13,457 bases of DNA from an uncultured Oxalobacteraceae bacterium (GCA_946479255.1 CAMLFK010000127.1:1-13457); one strand, 5' to 3'. Numbered from the stretch's first letter, positions 1 to 7,501 are shown. The notes: generated by a model from the letters alone, not told the origin. Program-made: numbers and translations.

Positions 1-401
1 CTGTGCGCGCCGCCGCGCCGCCGCGCAAGCCAGGGCCGGCCAGGAACGCGGTGCCAGCGCCGGACTTGCCCCTTCAATTGGCCGGCGCGCGCCGGCTGGC
101 CGACCGTGGCGAGCTGGCAGCCGCCGCCAAGGCTTGCCTGGCCGTGCTGGACGCCGCGTCGGATACCGCGCCGGAATGCGCCGAGGCTTATTTCATCCTT
201 GGCATGGTCAGTGAGTGTGGAGGTGATGTCAGCGCGGCCGAAAACAACTACCGGCGCTGCATTTACCTGCAACCCGGCCACTACGAAGCGCTGTGCCACC
301 TGGCCCTGCTGTGCGAGCACAAGGGCGAGATGGCGCAGGCCGACACCTTCAAACAGCGCGCCGCGCGCATCTATTCGCGCCGCGCAGGAAGCACTGTATG
401 A
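1..401 (+). CDS. wspC: WspC, CheR-type MCP methyltransferase, C-terminal TPR part (5' truncated)
   Basis: Only the last ~133 codons are in the window. The frame is open to the left edge, so the GTG at 3 is probably an internal Val and not the start. After a short Ala/Pro/Arg-rich linker the sequence reads as about three tetratricopeptide helical hairpins: a first around QLAGARRLADRGELAAAAKA, a second starting AEAYFILGMV and a third starting YEALCHLALL. No methyltransferase residue is visible; that domain would lie upstream of the window. A CheR with C-terminal TPRs is the known architecture of WspC, which methylates the receptor WspA. The assignment rests mainly on context, because the gene overlaps wspD by ATGA (398-401) and the wspD-E-F-R order follows exactly. 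Other TPR proteins cannot be excluded from this fragment alone. Confidence 0.85.
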   Translation, partial: VRAAAPPRKPGPARNAVPAPDLPLQLAGARRLADRGELAAAAKACLAVLDAASDTAPECAEAYFILGMVSECGGDVSAAENNYRRCIYLQPGHYEALCHLALLCEHKGEMAQADTFKQRAARIYSRRAGSTV

Positions 402-1078
402 ATCAGCCCCCCGAGAGCACGATCACCCTCAAGGACTGCTGGAACCAGATCGGCGTGGCGGGCGACCGCAGCTGCGATCTGCTTCTGCAGCACGTCCATT
501 GCCGCAATTGCGATGTGTATGCCGGCGCCGCCCGCGACAGCCTCCAGCGCCCGGTCGCCCCGGGATACCGTGAGGACTGGGCGCGCCAGTTGCGCCAGCC
601 CCCCGAGGCGGAGTTGGCGCGCGACCGCTCCGGCCTGGTGTTCCGCATCGGCGCCGAATGGCTGATGCTGCCGGCCGGGATGGTCGATTCGGTGGCGCCC
701 AGCGCCAGGCCGCACACGCTGCCGCATCGCGCCAGCGGCGCACTGGCCGGCATCGTCAATGTGGGCGGCACCTTGCTGCCGGCGGTGGCGCTGGAGCGCC
801 TGCTTGGCATCGATGGCCACGCCATCACCCAGGCGCAGCAGCGCCATGTGTTCGCGCGCCTGGCGGTGCTGCGCGTTGAGGGCCAGCGCTTCGCCGTGCC
901 GGTGGCCGACCTGCACGGCATCGTGCGCTATGGCGAAGCGAAGCTGCAGGCACCCGCGGCCACCATCAATAAAGGCTTGCAACGCTACCTGGCCGGGGTG
1001 CTGGCGCACCAGGACATGATGATCGGCGCGCTCGACGGGCAGCTGATCGGCCACCAACTCACACAACTGCTGCGATGA
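398..1078 (+). CDS. wspD: WspD, CheW-like coupling protein of the Wsp array
   Basis: 226 residues. It is the second CheW-type scaffold of Wsp systems and would couple the receptor WspA to the kinase WspE at the membrane array. The ATG at 398 sits in an ATGA overlap with the wspC stop, so translation is probably coupled; longer in-frame starts from 293 would run inside wspC. Residues ~78-226 form the CheW fold (SGLVFRIGAEWLMLP, then ALAGIVNVGGTLLPAV, then RFAVPVADLHGI). The first ~50 residues are an extension absent from ordinary CheW. It carries C14, C26, C35 and C38 in the context CWNQIG, GDRSC and HCRNC. My recollection is that WspB/WspD-type proteins share such a segment; its function is not known to me. 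The gene stop overlaps the wspE start (ATGA at 1075-1078). Confidence 0.9.
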   Translation: MNQPPESTITLKDCWNQIGVAGDRSCDLLLQHVHCRNCDVYAGAARDSLQRPVAPGYREDWARQLRQPPEAELARDRSGLVFRIGAEWLMLPAGMVDSVAPSARPHTLPHRASGALAGIVNVGGTLLPAVALERLLGIDGHAITQAQQRHVFARLAVLRVEGQRFAVPVADLHGIVRYGEAKLQAPAATINKGLQRYLAGVLAHQDMMIGALDGQLIGHQLTQLLR

Positions 1079-3330
1079 GCCAGGACCACGAAGACCTCAG
1101 TCAATTTTCCATGATGGACCTGTTCCGCATGGAGGCACAGGGACAGACCCAGACCCTGACCGACGGCCTGCTCAACATGGAGCGCGGCAGCGGCGGCGCG
1201 GCCACCCTGGAAGAGATGATGCGAGCGGCCCATTCGATCAAGGGGGCCGCGGCCATCGTCGGACTGGACGTGGTGGTGCAGCTGTCGCATGCCATGGAAG
1301 ACGCCTTCATCGCGGCGCAGCACGGCAAGCTGGAGCTGACCGCGCCGCGCATCGACGTGCTGCTTAGCGGCGTCGACCTGATCCTGCAACTGTCGGCGCT
1401 CTCCGAAAGCGCGGTGGCCGGCTGGCTTGCGGCCAATGGCGAACGGATTGCGGATACCATGCGCGACATCGGGCGCATCCAGGCCATCACGGCAGCGCCG
1501 CCGGTGTCCATGCCAGCGTCCGCACCCGCGCCGGCACCCGCACCTGTGCCCGTGCCGTCCGTGCCCCTGGCCGAAGAGCCGGCTCCGGCCCGCCCCGCCC
1601 TCAAGGCGCAAGCGCAAAACTTCGGCCAGCTGCTGTCGCTGGCCAGCGAGACCCGCATCAACGCCCACCAGCTGCAGCCGATCCTGCATTCGATGCAGCG
1701 CTTCAAACGCAACCAGTCCAGCCTGTTCCAGGCCATCGAACAGCTGCATGAGCTGATCCTGGCCAGCGGATCGGCCGCGCTGATCGAGAAGTCCTCGGTA
1801 GCGCTGCAGCGCAGCGGACCGCTGCGCCAGTTCCTGCACGGCCACCTGGCCGATCTGGAAACCTACGAGCGGCGCGTGCTGGGCGTGTCCAAGCGCCTGG
1901 CCGATGAAGTACTGGCGCTGCGCATGCGGCCGTTTCGCGACGGCGTGCAGCATTTCCCGCGCATGGTGCGCGACCTGGCCCGCAGCCTCGGCAAGGAAGC
2001 CCAGCTGATCATCGATGGCGAAGACACCCTGGTCGACCGCGACATCCTGGCGCGCATCGAAAGCCCGCTCAACCACTTGCTGCGCAATGCCGTCGACCAC
2101 GGCATGGAAACCGCGGCCGAGCGCACGGCGCTGGGCAAGCCGCCGGTGGGCACCATCCGCATGGAAGCGCGCCACCGCTCCGGCATGCTGTACATCGAAA
2201 TCGCCGACGATGGCCGCGGAGTCGACCCGGAGCGCATCCGTTCGCGCGTGGTCGAACGCAATATGGCCAGCGCCGAGATGGCCGCCGCACTGTCGCCGCA
2301 GGAACTGCTGGAATTCCTGTTCCTGCCGGCGTTCAGCCTGAAGGCTGCCGCCAGCGCGATCTCCGGGCGCGGCGTGGGACTGGACATCGTCCAGCAGACC
2401 ATGCGCGAGCAGAACGGCAGCGTGGCGATCGAGTCGGTGCCGGGCGCGGGTTTCCGCACCTCGATCACCCTGCCGCTGACCCAGTCGATCGTGCGCGCAC
2501 TGGTCCTCGGCATCCGTGACGAGGCTTACGCGATCCCGATCGTCAAGGTCGAGCGGGTGCTGAAGGTGGCGCCTGGCGAGATTCATACGCTCGAAGGCAA
2601 GCAGTTCGTGGTGGTCAACAGCGAGCACCTCGGCCTGGTGGCCGCCAGCCAGGTGCTGGAACTGGGCAATGGCGAAAGCGGGGACGAGGAACTGTCGATC
2701 GTGGTGATCGGCAGCGGCCAGCGCCGCTACGCGCTGGTGGTCGACGCCATCCGCGGCGAACAAAGCCTGGCGGTGCAGGCGCTCGATCCGGTGTTCGGCA
2801 AGATGCGCGACATCAGCGCCGCCGCCCTGCTCGACGACGGCACCCCGGTGCTGATCCTGGATGTGCCGGACCTGTTGCTGTCTATCGACAAGCTGCTGGG
2901 CGAAGGCGGGCTGCGCCAGCTGTCCGGCAGTGGCACGCACGGCCGCCGCCGCGCCAAGCGCATCCTGGTGGTGGACGATTCGCTGACGGTGCGCGAAATG
3001 GAGCGCAAGCTCCTGACGGGGCGCGGCTACGAGGTCGATATCGCCATCGACGGCATCGACGGCTGGAACGTGGTGCGCAGCGGGGAGTATGATCTGCTCA
3101 TCACCGATGTCGACATGCCGCGCATGGACGGCATCGAACTGGTCAGCCTGGTCAAGAACGATGTGCGCCTGCATGCCACGCCGGTGATGATCGTCTCCTA
3201 CAAGGACCGGCCGGAAGACCGCGCGCGCGGCATGACCGCCGGCGCGGATTATTATCTGACCAAGGGCAGCTTCCACGACGAGACGCTGCTCGACGCGGTG
3301 TTCGACCTGATCGGAGAGCCTGGCCTATGA
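1075..3330 (+). CDS. wspE: WspE, hybrid CheA-type histidine kinase with receiver domain
   Basis: 751 residues, cytoplasmic. In the known pathway it autophosphorylates and passes phosphate to WspR and WspF. Visible domains: Hpt at ~1-135 with phospho-His H53 in AAHSIKGAA; a Pro/Ala-rich linker at ~141-178; a dimerisation/linker helix region ~180-290; an ATPase domain ~295-470 with N-box HLLRNAVDHG (334-343), G1 DDGRGVD (378-384) and G2 GRGVGLD (431-437); a CheW-like domain ~472-610; and a receiver at ~628-747. In the receiver, the acidic pair D634/D635, phosphoacceptor D678 (TDVDMP), S708 and K730 are all present. The length and the C-terminal receiver fit WspE rather than a plain CheA. The gene is joined by ATGA overlaps to wspD before and wspF after. 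No residue needed for activity is missing. Confidence 0.93.
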   Translation: MSQDHEDLSQFSMMDLFRMEAQGQTQTLTDGLLNMERGSGGAATLEEMMRAAHSIKGAAAIVGLDVVVQLSHAMEDAFIAAQHGKLELTAPRIDVLLSGVDLILQLSALSESAVAGWLAANGERIADTMRDIGRIQAITAAPPVSMPASAPAPAPAPVPVPSVPLAEEPAPARPALKAQAQNFGQLLSLASETRINAHQLQPILHSMQRFKRNQSSLFQAIEQLHELILASGSAALIEKSSVALQRSGPLRQFLHGHLADLETYERRVLGVSKRLADEVLALRMRPFRDGVQHFPRMVRDLARSLGKEAQLIIDGEDTLVDRDILARIESPLNHLLRNAVDHGMETAAERTALGKPPVGTIRMEARHRSGMLYIEIADDGRGVDPERIRSRVVERNMASAEMAAALSPQELLEFLFLPAFSLKAAASAISGRGVGLDIVQQTMREQNGSVAIESVPGAGFRTSITLPLTQSIVRALVLGIRDEAYAIPIVKVERVLKVAPGEIHTLEGKQFVVVNSEHLGLVAASQVLELGNGESGDEELSIVVIGSGQRRYALVVDAIRGEQSLAVQALDPVFGKMRDISAAALLDDGTPVLILDVPDLLLSIDKLLGEGGLRQLSGSGTHGRRRAKRILVVDDSLTVREMERKLLTGRGYEVDIAIDGIDGWNVVRSGEYDLLITDVDMPRMDGIELVSLVKNDVRLHATPVMIVSYKDRPEDRARGMTAGADYYLTKGSFHDETLLDAVFDLIGEPGL

Positions 3331-4337
3331 AGATTGGCATTGCCAACGATGTCGCCATGGCGGTGGAGGCGCTGCGCAGGGCCGTCTCAAGCTCCAGCGA
3401 GCACCAGGTGCTGTGGGTCGCACGCACCGGCGCCGAGGCGGTGCGCATGTGCGCCGAGAATCTCCCCGACCTGGTCCTGATGGACCTGAACATGCCCGAC
3501 CTGGACGGGGTCGAGGCAACCCGCCAGATCATGCTGGCCTCGCCCTGCGCGATCCTGGTGGTCACCAGCCAGCCGCAGGACAATGTCAGCCAGGTGTTCA
3601 AGGCGCTGGGCGCCGGGGCGCTCGACGTCACGGCCACGCCGATCCTGCGCGGCGGCGGCAGCGGCGTGGCGGCGCTGCTGGCCAAAATCAAAACCATCGG
3701 CAAGCTGGTGCGCGCCAGTGGCGTCGATGCCACCGTCGCGGCCGCGCCAGAGCACATCGATTCGGGCGTCAAGCACCTGCTGGCGATCGGCGCCTCGACC
3801 GGCGGCCCGGTGGCGATTGCCAAAGTGCTGCGCGGCTGGCACCCGGCACCGGGCACGGCCATCGTGGTGGTCCAGCACATCGACGAGAATTTCGCCTCCC
3901 ATTTCGCCAAGTGGATGGGCGAGCAGCTGACCATACCGGTGCGGGTGATCGAGGACAACGACGCGCTCGAGCCGGGCGTGGTGCAGATTGCCCGCACCAA
4001 CGACCATTTGCTGATGAATGTGAAGAAGCGCCTGCACTACGACATCGAACCGCGCGACTACGCCTACCGGCCCTCGGTCGACGTGTTTTTCCAGTGCGTG
4101 GCGCGCCACTGGGAGGGGGAAGCCACCGGCGTGCTGCTGACCGGGATGGGGCGCGACGGCGCCAACGGCCTGCTGGAGTTGCGCCGCGCGGGCAAGTTCA
4201 CCATCGCCCAGGACCAAGCTACCAGCGCCGTGTACGGCATGCCGAAGGCGGCCGCCGATATCGAGGCAGCACAACAAATTTTGCCAATAGAAAACATTGG
4301 GAGAGTATTGCGCGCTAGAATTGGGTCCAAAGTCTGA
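3327..4337 (+). CDS. wspF: WspF, CheB-type protein-glutamate methylesterase with receiver
   Basis: 336 residues. It demethylates the Wsp receptor and resets signalling; loss of WspF in Pseudomonas locks WspR on and gives wrinkly colonies. The receiver covers ~1-120 with phosphoacceptor D53 in LMDLNMPDLDG. The first acidic pocket reads N7-D8 instead of the usual Asp pair, which as I recall is also the case in Pseudomonas WspF. The methylesterase domain covers ~148-332 with the Ser-His-Asp triad S157 (GASTGGP), H184 (VVQHID) and D277 (TGMGRDG). The start overlaps the wspE stop (ATGA). The last ~70 bases and the gap to wspR are much more AT-rich than the rest of the gene, and the ATGA coupling used upstream is not continued to wspR. 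Confidence 0.93.
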   Translation: MKIGIANDVAMAVEALRRAVSSSSEHQVLWVARTGAEAVRMCAENLPDLVLMDLNMPDLDGVEATRQIMLASPCAILVVTSQPQDNVSQVFKALGAGALDVTATPILRGGGSGVAALLAKIKTIGKLVRASGVDATVAAAPEHIDSGVKHLLAIGASTGGPVAIAKVLRGWHPAPGTAIVVVQHIDENFASHFAKWMGEQLTIPVRVIEDNDALEPGVVQIARTNDHLLMNVKKRLHYDIEPRDYAYRPSVDVFFQCVARHWEGEATGVLLTGMGRDGANGLLELRRAGKFTIAQDQATSAVYGMPKAAADIEAAQQILPIENIGRVLRARIGSKV

Positions 4338-4377
4338 ACTGCCAGACAAGAGCTTATGAGAAAAACAAGAGACTCCA
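4266..4377 (+). promoter_or_regulatory. AT-rich wspF tail and wspR leader, possible internal promoter
   Basis: Base composition drops sharply here, covering the last ~70 bases of wspF and the 40-bp gap. A TTGCCA at 4281 and TATTGC at 4306 could be -35/-10 boxes, but the 19-bp spacing is poor. A TAGAAT at 4316 resembles a -10 but has no good -35 partner. Only a weak purine stretch (AAGAG) precedes the wspR ATG. An internal promoter that uncouples WspR dose from the receptor array is possible but not shown. Confidence 0.2.
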
Positions 4378-5412
4378 ATGCAAGATTTCAGTTTGGACCA
4401 GGACGCCGGCCCCGCTTTCACCCGGCTTAAAGTGCGCGTACTGCTGGTGGACGACCAGTTAATCATCATCGAAGCGATCCGGCGCATGTTCAGCGACCAG
4501 AACGACATCGAATTCCACTATGTGACCGAGGCCGCCAGCGCGGTCGACACCGCCGAGCAGCTGCAGCCGACGGTGGTGCTGCAGGACCTGGTGATGCCGG
4601 GTGTCGATGGGTTCACGCTGATCAAGAGCTACCGTGAGCGCGCGTCGCTGCGCGAGGTGCCGGTGATCGTGCTGTCGGGGAAGGAAGATCCGAAGCTGAA
4701 GGCCCACAGTTTCGGGGTCGGCGCCAACGACTACCTGGTCAAGCTGCCCGACCGCCTGGAGCTGCTGGCGCGGGTGCGCTACCACTCGGCCAGCCACATT
4801 GCCCGCCTGCAGCGCGACGAAGCCTTCCGCTTCTTGCGTGAAAGCCAGCAAAACCTGGCGCTGGCCAATATCGAATTGCAAAAGATGGCCGCGCTCGACA
4901 GCCTGACCGGCATTGCCAACCGGCGCCGCTTCGACGAGGCGCTGCGGGTGGAATGGGCGCGCGGCCAGCGCGAAAAGAAGCCGCTCTCGCTGCTCATGTG
5001 TGACATCGACTGCTTCAAGGCCTACAATGATACCTTCGGCCATCTTCCGGGCGACCTGTGCCTGAAGAAAACCGCTGCGGTGCTGACCGAGCACCTCAAG
5101 CGTCCGGCCGACCTCGCGGTGCGCTATGGCGGCGAGGAATTTGCGATCCTGCTGCCCGAAACCGATCTTGAGGGCGCCATGGTGGTCGCCCGCGCCTGCC
5201 GCGCCCACATGGAAGCGCTGGCGATCGAGAATCCGGCCGCCCCTGGCGGCATCGTGACCTTGTCGATCGGCGTGGCCAGTGCCCTGCCCTCGCCGGAGTG
5301 CCGGTCCGAACAGCTGGTGGCGCGCGCCGACAAGGCGCTGTACGCTGCCAAGACGGGCGGACGCAACCGCGTCAGCAGGGCCGAAACAGAACAGCCCCTA
5401 CTTCAAACTTAA
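4378..5412 (+). CDS. wspR: WspR, receiver-GGDEF diguanylate cyclase response regulator
   Basis: 344 residues, cytoplasmic. It makes c-di-GMP from two GTP when phosphorylated by WspE. The receiver at ~18-135 has D25/D26, phosphoacceptor D70 (LQDLVMPGVDG), S100 and K122 or K123. A helical stalk at ~140-172 (ESQQNLALANIELQKM) leads into a GGDEF domain at ~173-335. The active site is the canonical GGEEF at 251-255, and an inhibitory-site RPAD lies at 242-245, five residues before it. As I recall, D70, R242/D245 and GGEEF 251-255 fall at the same numbers in Pseudomonas aeruginosa WspR, so the domain spacing is unchanged. The protein should be an active, product-inhibited cyclase. It is 40 bp downstream of wspF, so it is probably in the same operon, perhaps with extra internal control. 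Confidence 0.95.
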   Translation: MQDFSLDQDAGPAFTRLKVRVLLVDDQLIIIEAIRRMFSDQNDIEFHYVTEAASAVDTAEQLQPTVVLQDLVMPGVDGFTLIKSYRERASLREVPVIVLSGKEDPKLKAHSFGVGANDYLVKLPDRLELLARVRYHSASHIARLQRDEAFRFLRESQQNLALANIELQKMAALDSLTGIANRRRFDEALRVEWARGQREKKPLSLLMCDIDCFKAYNDTFGHLPGDLCLKKTAAVLTEHLKRPADLAVRYGGEEFAILLPETDLEGAMVVARACRAHMEALAIENPAAPGGIVTLSIGVASALPSPECRSEQLVARADKALYAAKTGGRNRVSRAETEQPLLQT

Positions 5413-5415
5413 GGA
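5411..5415 (+). promoter_or_regulatory. Shine-Dalgarno of ppnP overlapping the wspR stop codon
   Basis: AAGGA lies four bases before the ATG at 5420, and its first two bases are the last two of the wspR TAA stop. This fixes the ppnP start and suggests co-transcription, and probably translational coupling, with wspR. Confidence 0.6.
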
Positions 5416-5419
5416 AATT

Positions 5420-5731
5420 ATGAGTACCCTAGAAAACGTCGCGGTAAGCAAGAAGTCCAATATCTACTTCGACGGCAAGTGCGTGTCGCACAACCTGCAG
5501 ATGGCGGACGGCAGCAAGAAATCGGTGGGCGTGATTTTCCCGTCCAGCCTGACCTTCAACACCGGCGCACCGGAAGTCATGGAAATCACCGCCGGCAAAT
5601 GCCGCGTGCGCCTGGCTGGCGCCAGCGAGTGGCAGGAATACACCGGCGGCCAGGAATTCAAGGTCGGCGCGAACAGCTCGTTTGAGATCGAGACGCTGGA
5701 GACCGTGGATTACGTTTGCCATTTCGGTTAA
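5420..5731 (+). CDS. ppnP: Pyrimidine/purine nucleoside phosphorylase, PpnP (YaiE/DUF1255) family
   Basis: 103 residues, the normal size for this single-domain cupin-like family. Members split nucleosides with phosphate into the free base and ribose-1-phosphate, in nucleoside salvage, and act on a broad range of pyrimidine and purine nucleosides. The recognisable segments are YFDGKCVSHNL, KKSVGVIFP and LTFNTGAPEVMEI, with the C-terminal EIETLETVDYVCHFG. The ATG at 5420 is chosen because a Shine-Dalgarno precedes it closely; the frame also opens further upstream, but only inside wspR. It is 7 bp behind wspR, so it probably rides on the wsp transcript. No functional link to surface sensing is known to me. 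It converges on murB with a palindromic repeat between them. Confidence 0.85.
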   Translation: MSTLENVAVSKKSNIYFDGKCVSHNLQMADGSKKSVGVIFPSSLTFNTGAPEVMEITAGKCRVRLAGASEWQEYTGGQEFKVGANSSFEIETLETVDYVCHFG

Positions 5732-5757
5732 TTCGTTACAGCTTGCCTATTCTGTCA

Positions 5758-5799
5758 TCCCCGCGAAGGGGAGTCATTCCGGGCAATGCCCGGAATGAC
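5758..5799. repeat. REP-like palindromic element between convergent ppnP and murB
   Basis: Two adjacent stem-loops fill the 75-bp gap. The first is TCCCC/GGGGA around a GCGAA loop (5758-5772). The second is a perfect 13-bp inverted repeat, arm GTCATTCCGGGCA at 5773-5785 with its complement at 5787-5799 and one unpaired base between. The strings GTCATCCCCGCG and GTCATTCC are typical of dispersed intergenic repeats in proteobacteria. There is no T-tract, so this is not a classical intrinsic terminator, though its position between converging genes suggests it may limit read-through in both directions. Copy number cannot be judged from one copy. Confidence 0.65.
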
Positions 5800-5806
5800 A
5801 AGCTAA

Positions 5807-6823
5807 CTAAACAAACACCGGTTCCGTTTCCAGCTGCACCCCATACTTCGCCAGCACATCGGCCTGAATCGCCCTTGCCAGCGCCACCACTTCCGCTCCC
5901 GTAGCACCGCCGTTATTCACCAGCACCAGCGCCTGTTTCGGATACACCCCCGCATTGCCCAAGGATTTGCCCTTCCAGCCACACTGGTCGATCAGCCACC
6001 CTGCCGCCAGCTTTTCGCTGCCATCGCCCTGCGCATGATGCACCAGCGCCGGAAAGCGCTCCAGCAAGGCCGCGCAATGCTCACCTGATACCACCGGATT
6101 CTTGAAGAAACTGCCGGCATTGCCGATGACCGCCGGGTCCGGCAGCTTGCGGCGCCGGATCGCCACCACCAGTTCGCTGATCTCTTGCGCACTCGGCTGC
6201 GCCAGTCCAGCCTCTTGCGCGGCCTGCGCCAGTTCGGCGTAGCGCAGGTTCGGCTGCCACGCTTTTGGCAAGGCAAAGCTCACGTCGACAATCACCAGCC
6301 CCTGCCCTTCCGGCTGCTTGAACACACTGTCGCGGTAGGCGAACTTGCAGGCCGCCGCATCCATCGTGCGCAGCTCGCCCGTGGCCAGGTCGAAGGCCGT
6401 CAGGCTGTGGAAGCTATCCTTGACTTCGGCGCCGTAGGCACCGATATTCTGGATCGGCGAGGCGCCCAGGGTGCCGGGAATGAGCGACATGTTTTCCAGC
6501 CCGCCCAGGCCTTGCGCCAGGGTGAACTGCACGAATTCATGCCAGTTTTCGCCGGCCGCCCCGCGCACCAGGGTGTGGGTGGCGGTTTCACCGGCAATTT
6601 CCTTGCCCTTGATCGCCATGTGGATGACCAGTGCGTCGACGTCGCCGGTCAGCAGCAAGTTGCTGCCGCCGCCCAGCAGCAGGCGCGGCAGGCTGGCCAA
6701 TGCGGGATCGGCCAGCAGCGCGCGCAGTTGATCGACGCTGGTGAGCTCGATAAAGCTGCGGGCGCGCGCGGCAATACCGAAGGTATTTAAGTCTTGCAGG
6801 GGGAAATCGTGGGCGATGGGCAT
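5807..6823 (-). CDS. murB: UDP-N-acetylmuramate dehydrogenase (UDP-N-acetylenolpyruvoylglucosamine reductase)
   Basis: 338 residues, the E. coli-like (type I) length class. This cytoplasmic flavoenzyme uses NADPH to reduce UDP-GlcNAc-enolpyruvate to UDP-MurNAc, the second committed step of peptidoglycan synthesis. The FAD-binding domain shows [10 protein letters not shown] (48-57), then [19 protein letters not shown] (113-131). Catalytic candidates are R164 (FAYRDSVFK), the proton donor S238 ([10 protein letters not shown], 234-243) and E334 near the end (LETEPVFV). The protein stops four residues after E334. The ATG complement at 6821-6823 is chosen because NTFGI, the conserved start of the family, follows at residue 13; I see no strong Shine-Dalgarno. 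It stands alone on the minus strand, divergent from yajQ and convergent with ppnP. Confidence 0.97.
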   Translation of the reverse strand: MPIAHDFPLQDLNTFGIAARARSFIELTSVDQLRALLADPALASLPRLLLGGGSNLLLTGDVDALVIHMAIKGKEIAGETATHTLVRGAAGENWHEFVQFTLAQGLGGLENMSLIPGTLGASPIQNIGAYGAEVKDSFHSLTAFDLATGELRTMDAAACKFAYRDSVFKQPEGQGLVIVDVSFALPKAWQPNLRYAELAQAAQEAGLAQPSAQEISELVVAIRRRKLPDPAVIGNAGSFFKNPVVSGEHCAALLERFPALVHHAQGDGSEKLAAGWLIDQCGWKGKSLGNAGVYPKQALVLVNNGGATGAEVVALARAIQADVLAKYGVQLETEPVFV

Positions 6824-6888
6824 GGCTGGAGGCGCGGTTTCCGTTAAAATATCGGCATTCTACATTTTGCAAGAAAAAGGAAGCCATT
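6824..6888. promoter_or_regulatory. Divergent murB/yajQ promoter region
   Basis: These 65 bases separate the two start codons. On the + strand a TAAAAT at 6845-6850 (5/6 match to TATAAT) would place a yajQ transcript start near 6857. On the - strand TAGAAT (complement of 6857-6862, 5/6) would place a murB transcript start near 6850. Both lack a convincing -35, as is common in GC-rich betaproteobacteria. The two boxes would face each other with overlapping footprints. The yajQ Shine-Dalgarno AAGGAAG is at 6877-6883. Confidence 0.4.
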
Positions 6889-7374
6889 ATGCCGTCGTTT
6901 GATGTCGTCTCCGAAGCAGACATGATCGAAGTGAAAAACGCGGTCGAGCAGTCCAACAAGGAAATCACCACCCGGTTCGATTTCAAGGGCAGCTCGGCCA
7001 AGGTCGAGCAAAAGGATACCGAGCTGACCGCTTTCGCCGATTCCGACTTCCAGCTGGCGCAAGTGCGCGACGTGCTGACCAACAAGCTGGCCAAGCGCAA
7101 GGTCGACGTGCGCTTCCTCGATGAAGGAAAAATCGAGAAAATCGGCGGCGACAAGGTCAAACAGGTCATCAAGGTCAAGAACGGCATCGAAACCGAGGAT
7201 GCCAAGAAAATCGTCAAGGTCATCAAGGAAAGCAAGATGAAGGTGCAGGCCAGCATCCAGGGCGAATCGGTGCGTGTCACCGGCGCCAAGCGCGACGACC
7301 TGCAGGCGGCCATGCAGATGCTGCGCAAGGATGTGCCCGACATGCCCCTGGAGTTCAATAACTTCCGCGACTAA
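6889..7374 (+). CDS. yajQ: YajQ family nucleotide-binding protein, candidate c-di-GMP effector
   Basis: 161 residues, the full family length. YajQ proteins are small cytoplasmic proteins built of two similar ferredoxin-like halves; members bind nucleotides. Xanthomonas and Pseudomonas members have been reported to bind c-di-GMP and act with a transcription regulator. Family signatures are [11 protein letters not shown] at the N-terminus, [13 protein letters not shown] (24-36), [13 protein letters not shown] and the C-terminal [19 protein letters not shown]. The start is fixed by AAGGAAG eight bases or so upstream and by the family N-terminus. It is monocistronic or nearly so; its stop codon sits in the loop of a small hairpin and the next gene is ~127 bp away. 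It lies between two c-di-GMP synthesis genes, which makes an effector role attractive but is no proof of ligand binding. Confidence 0.93.
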   Translation: MPSFDVVSEADMIEVKNAVEQSNKEITTRFDFKGSSAKVEQKDTELTAFADSDFQLAQVRDVLTNKLAKRKVDVRFLDEGKIEKIGGDKVKQVIKVKNGIETEDAKKIVKVIKESKMKVQASIQGESVRVTGAKRDDLQAAMQMLRKDVPDMPLEFNNFRD

Positions 7375-7406
7375 GTCGCGCCCTCCCCGCACTATCGGCG
7401 GTAAGG

Positions 7407-7412
7407 TAGAAT
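7407..7412 (+). promoter_or_regulatory. Possible -10 box upstream of the nitronate monooxygenase-like gene
   Basis: TAGAAT (5/6 match to TATAAT) lies 95 bp before the ATG at 7502 in the otherwise empty 127-bp gap after yajQ. No good -35 sits 16-18 bp upstream, so the call is weak. Confidence 0.25.
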
Positions 7413-7491
7413 TGCGGGTGCGCGTGGCACGTCTTGTCATACTGTGGTAATGCCGCGCTGTTTGAATGCAGGCAGTTCTCGAAGCAGTTCT

Positions 7492-7496
7492 AAGGA
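7492..7496 (+). promoter_or_regulatory. Shine-Dalgarno deciding the start of the flavoprotein gene
   Basis: AAGGA lies five bases before the ATG at 7502. It favours this start over the in-frame ATG at 7466, which has no Shine-Dalgarno and adds twelve residues unlike the family N-terminus. Confidence 0.65.
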
Positions 7497-7501
7497 TAGC
7501 A

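Noticed and set aside
1489..1608. Pro/Ala-rich run in WspE as a possible tandem repeat of interest
   Set aside because: It is an ordinary flexible linker between the Hpt and kinase parts, common in CheA-type proteins.
985..3276. A very long open frame on the minus strand opposite wspE (and a similar one opposite the GGDEF-EAL gene, 8853-11399)
   Set aside because: Antisense frames stay open by GC-rich codon bias. Their translations are His/Gln/Arg/Ala-rich without recognisable domains, whereas the + strand products have full catalytic motifs.
3345..3353. Asn-Asp in place of the usual acidic pair in the WspF receiver as a sign of a dead receiver
   Set aside because: As I recall the same Asn-Asp occurs in Pseudomonas WspF, so it is a family trait; D53 and the esterase triad are intact.
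7466..7501. Upstream ATG for the flavoprotein gene
   Set aside because: The ATG at 7502 has AAGGA at proper spacing and fits the family N-terminus; the extra twelve residues do not.
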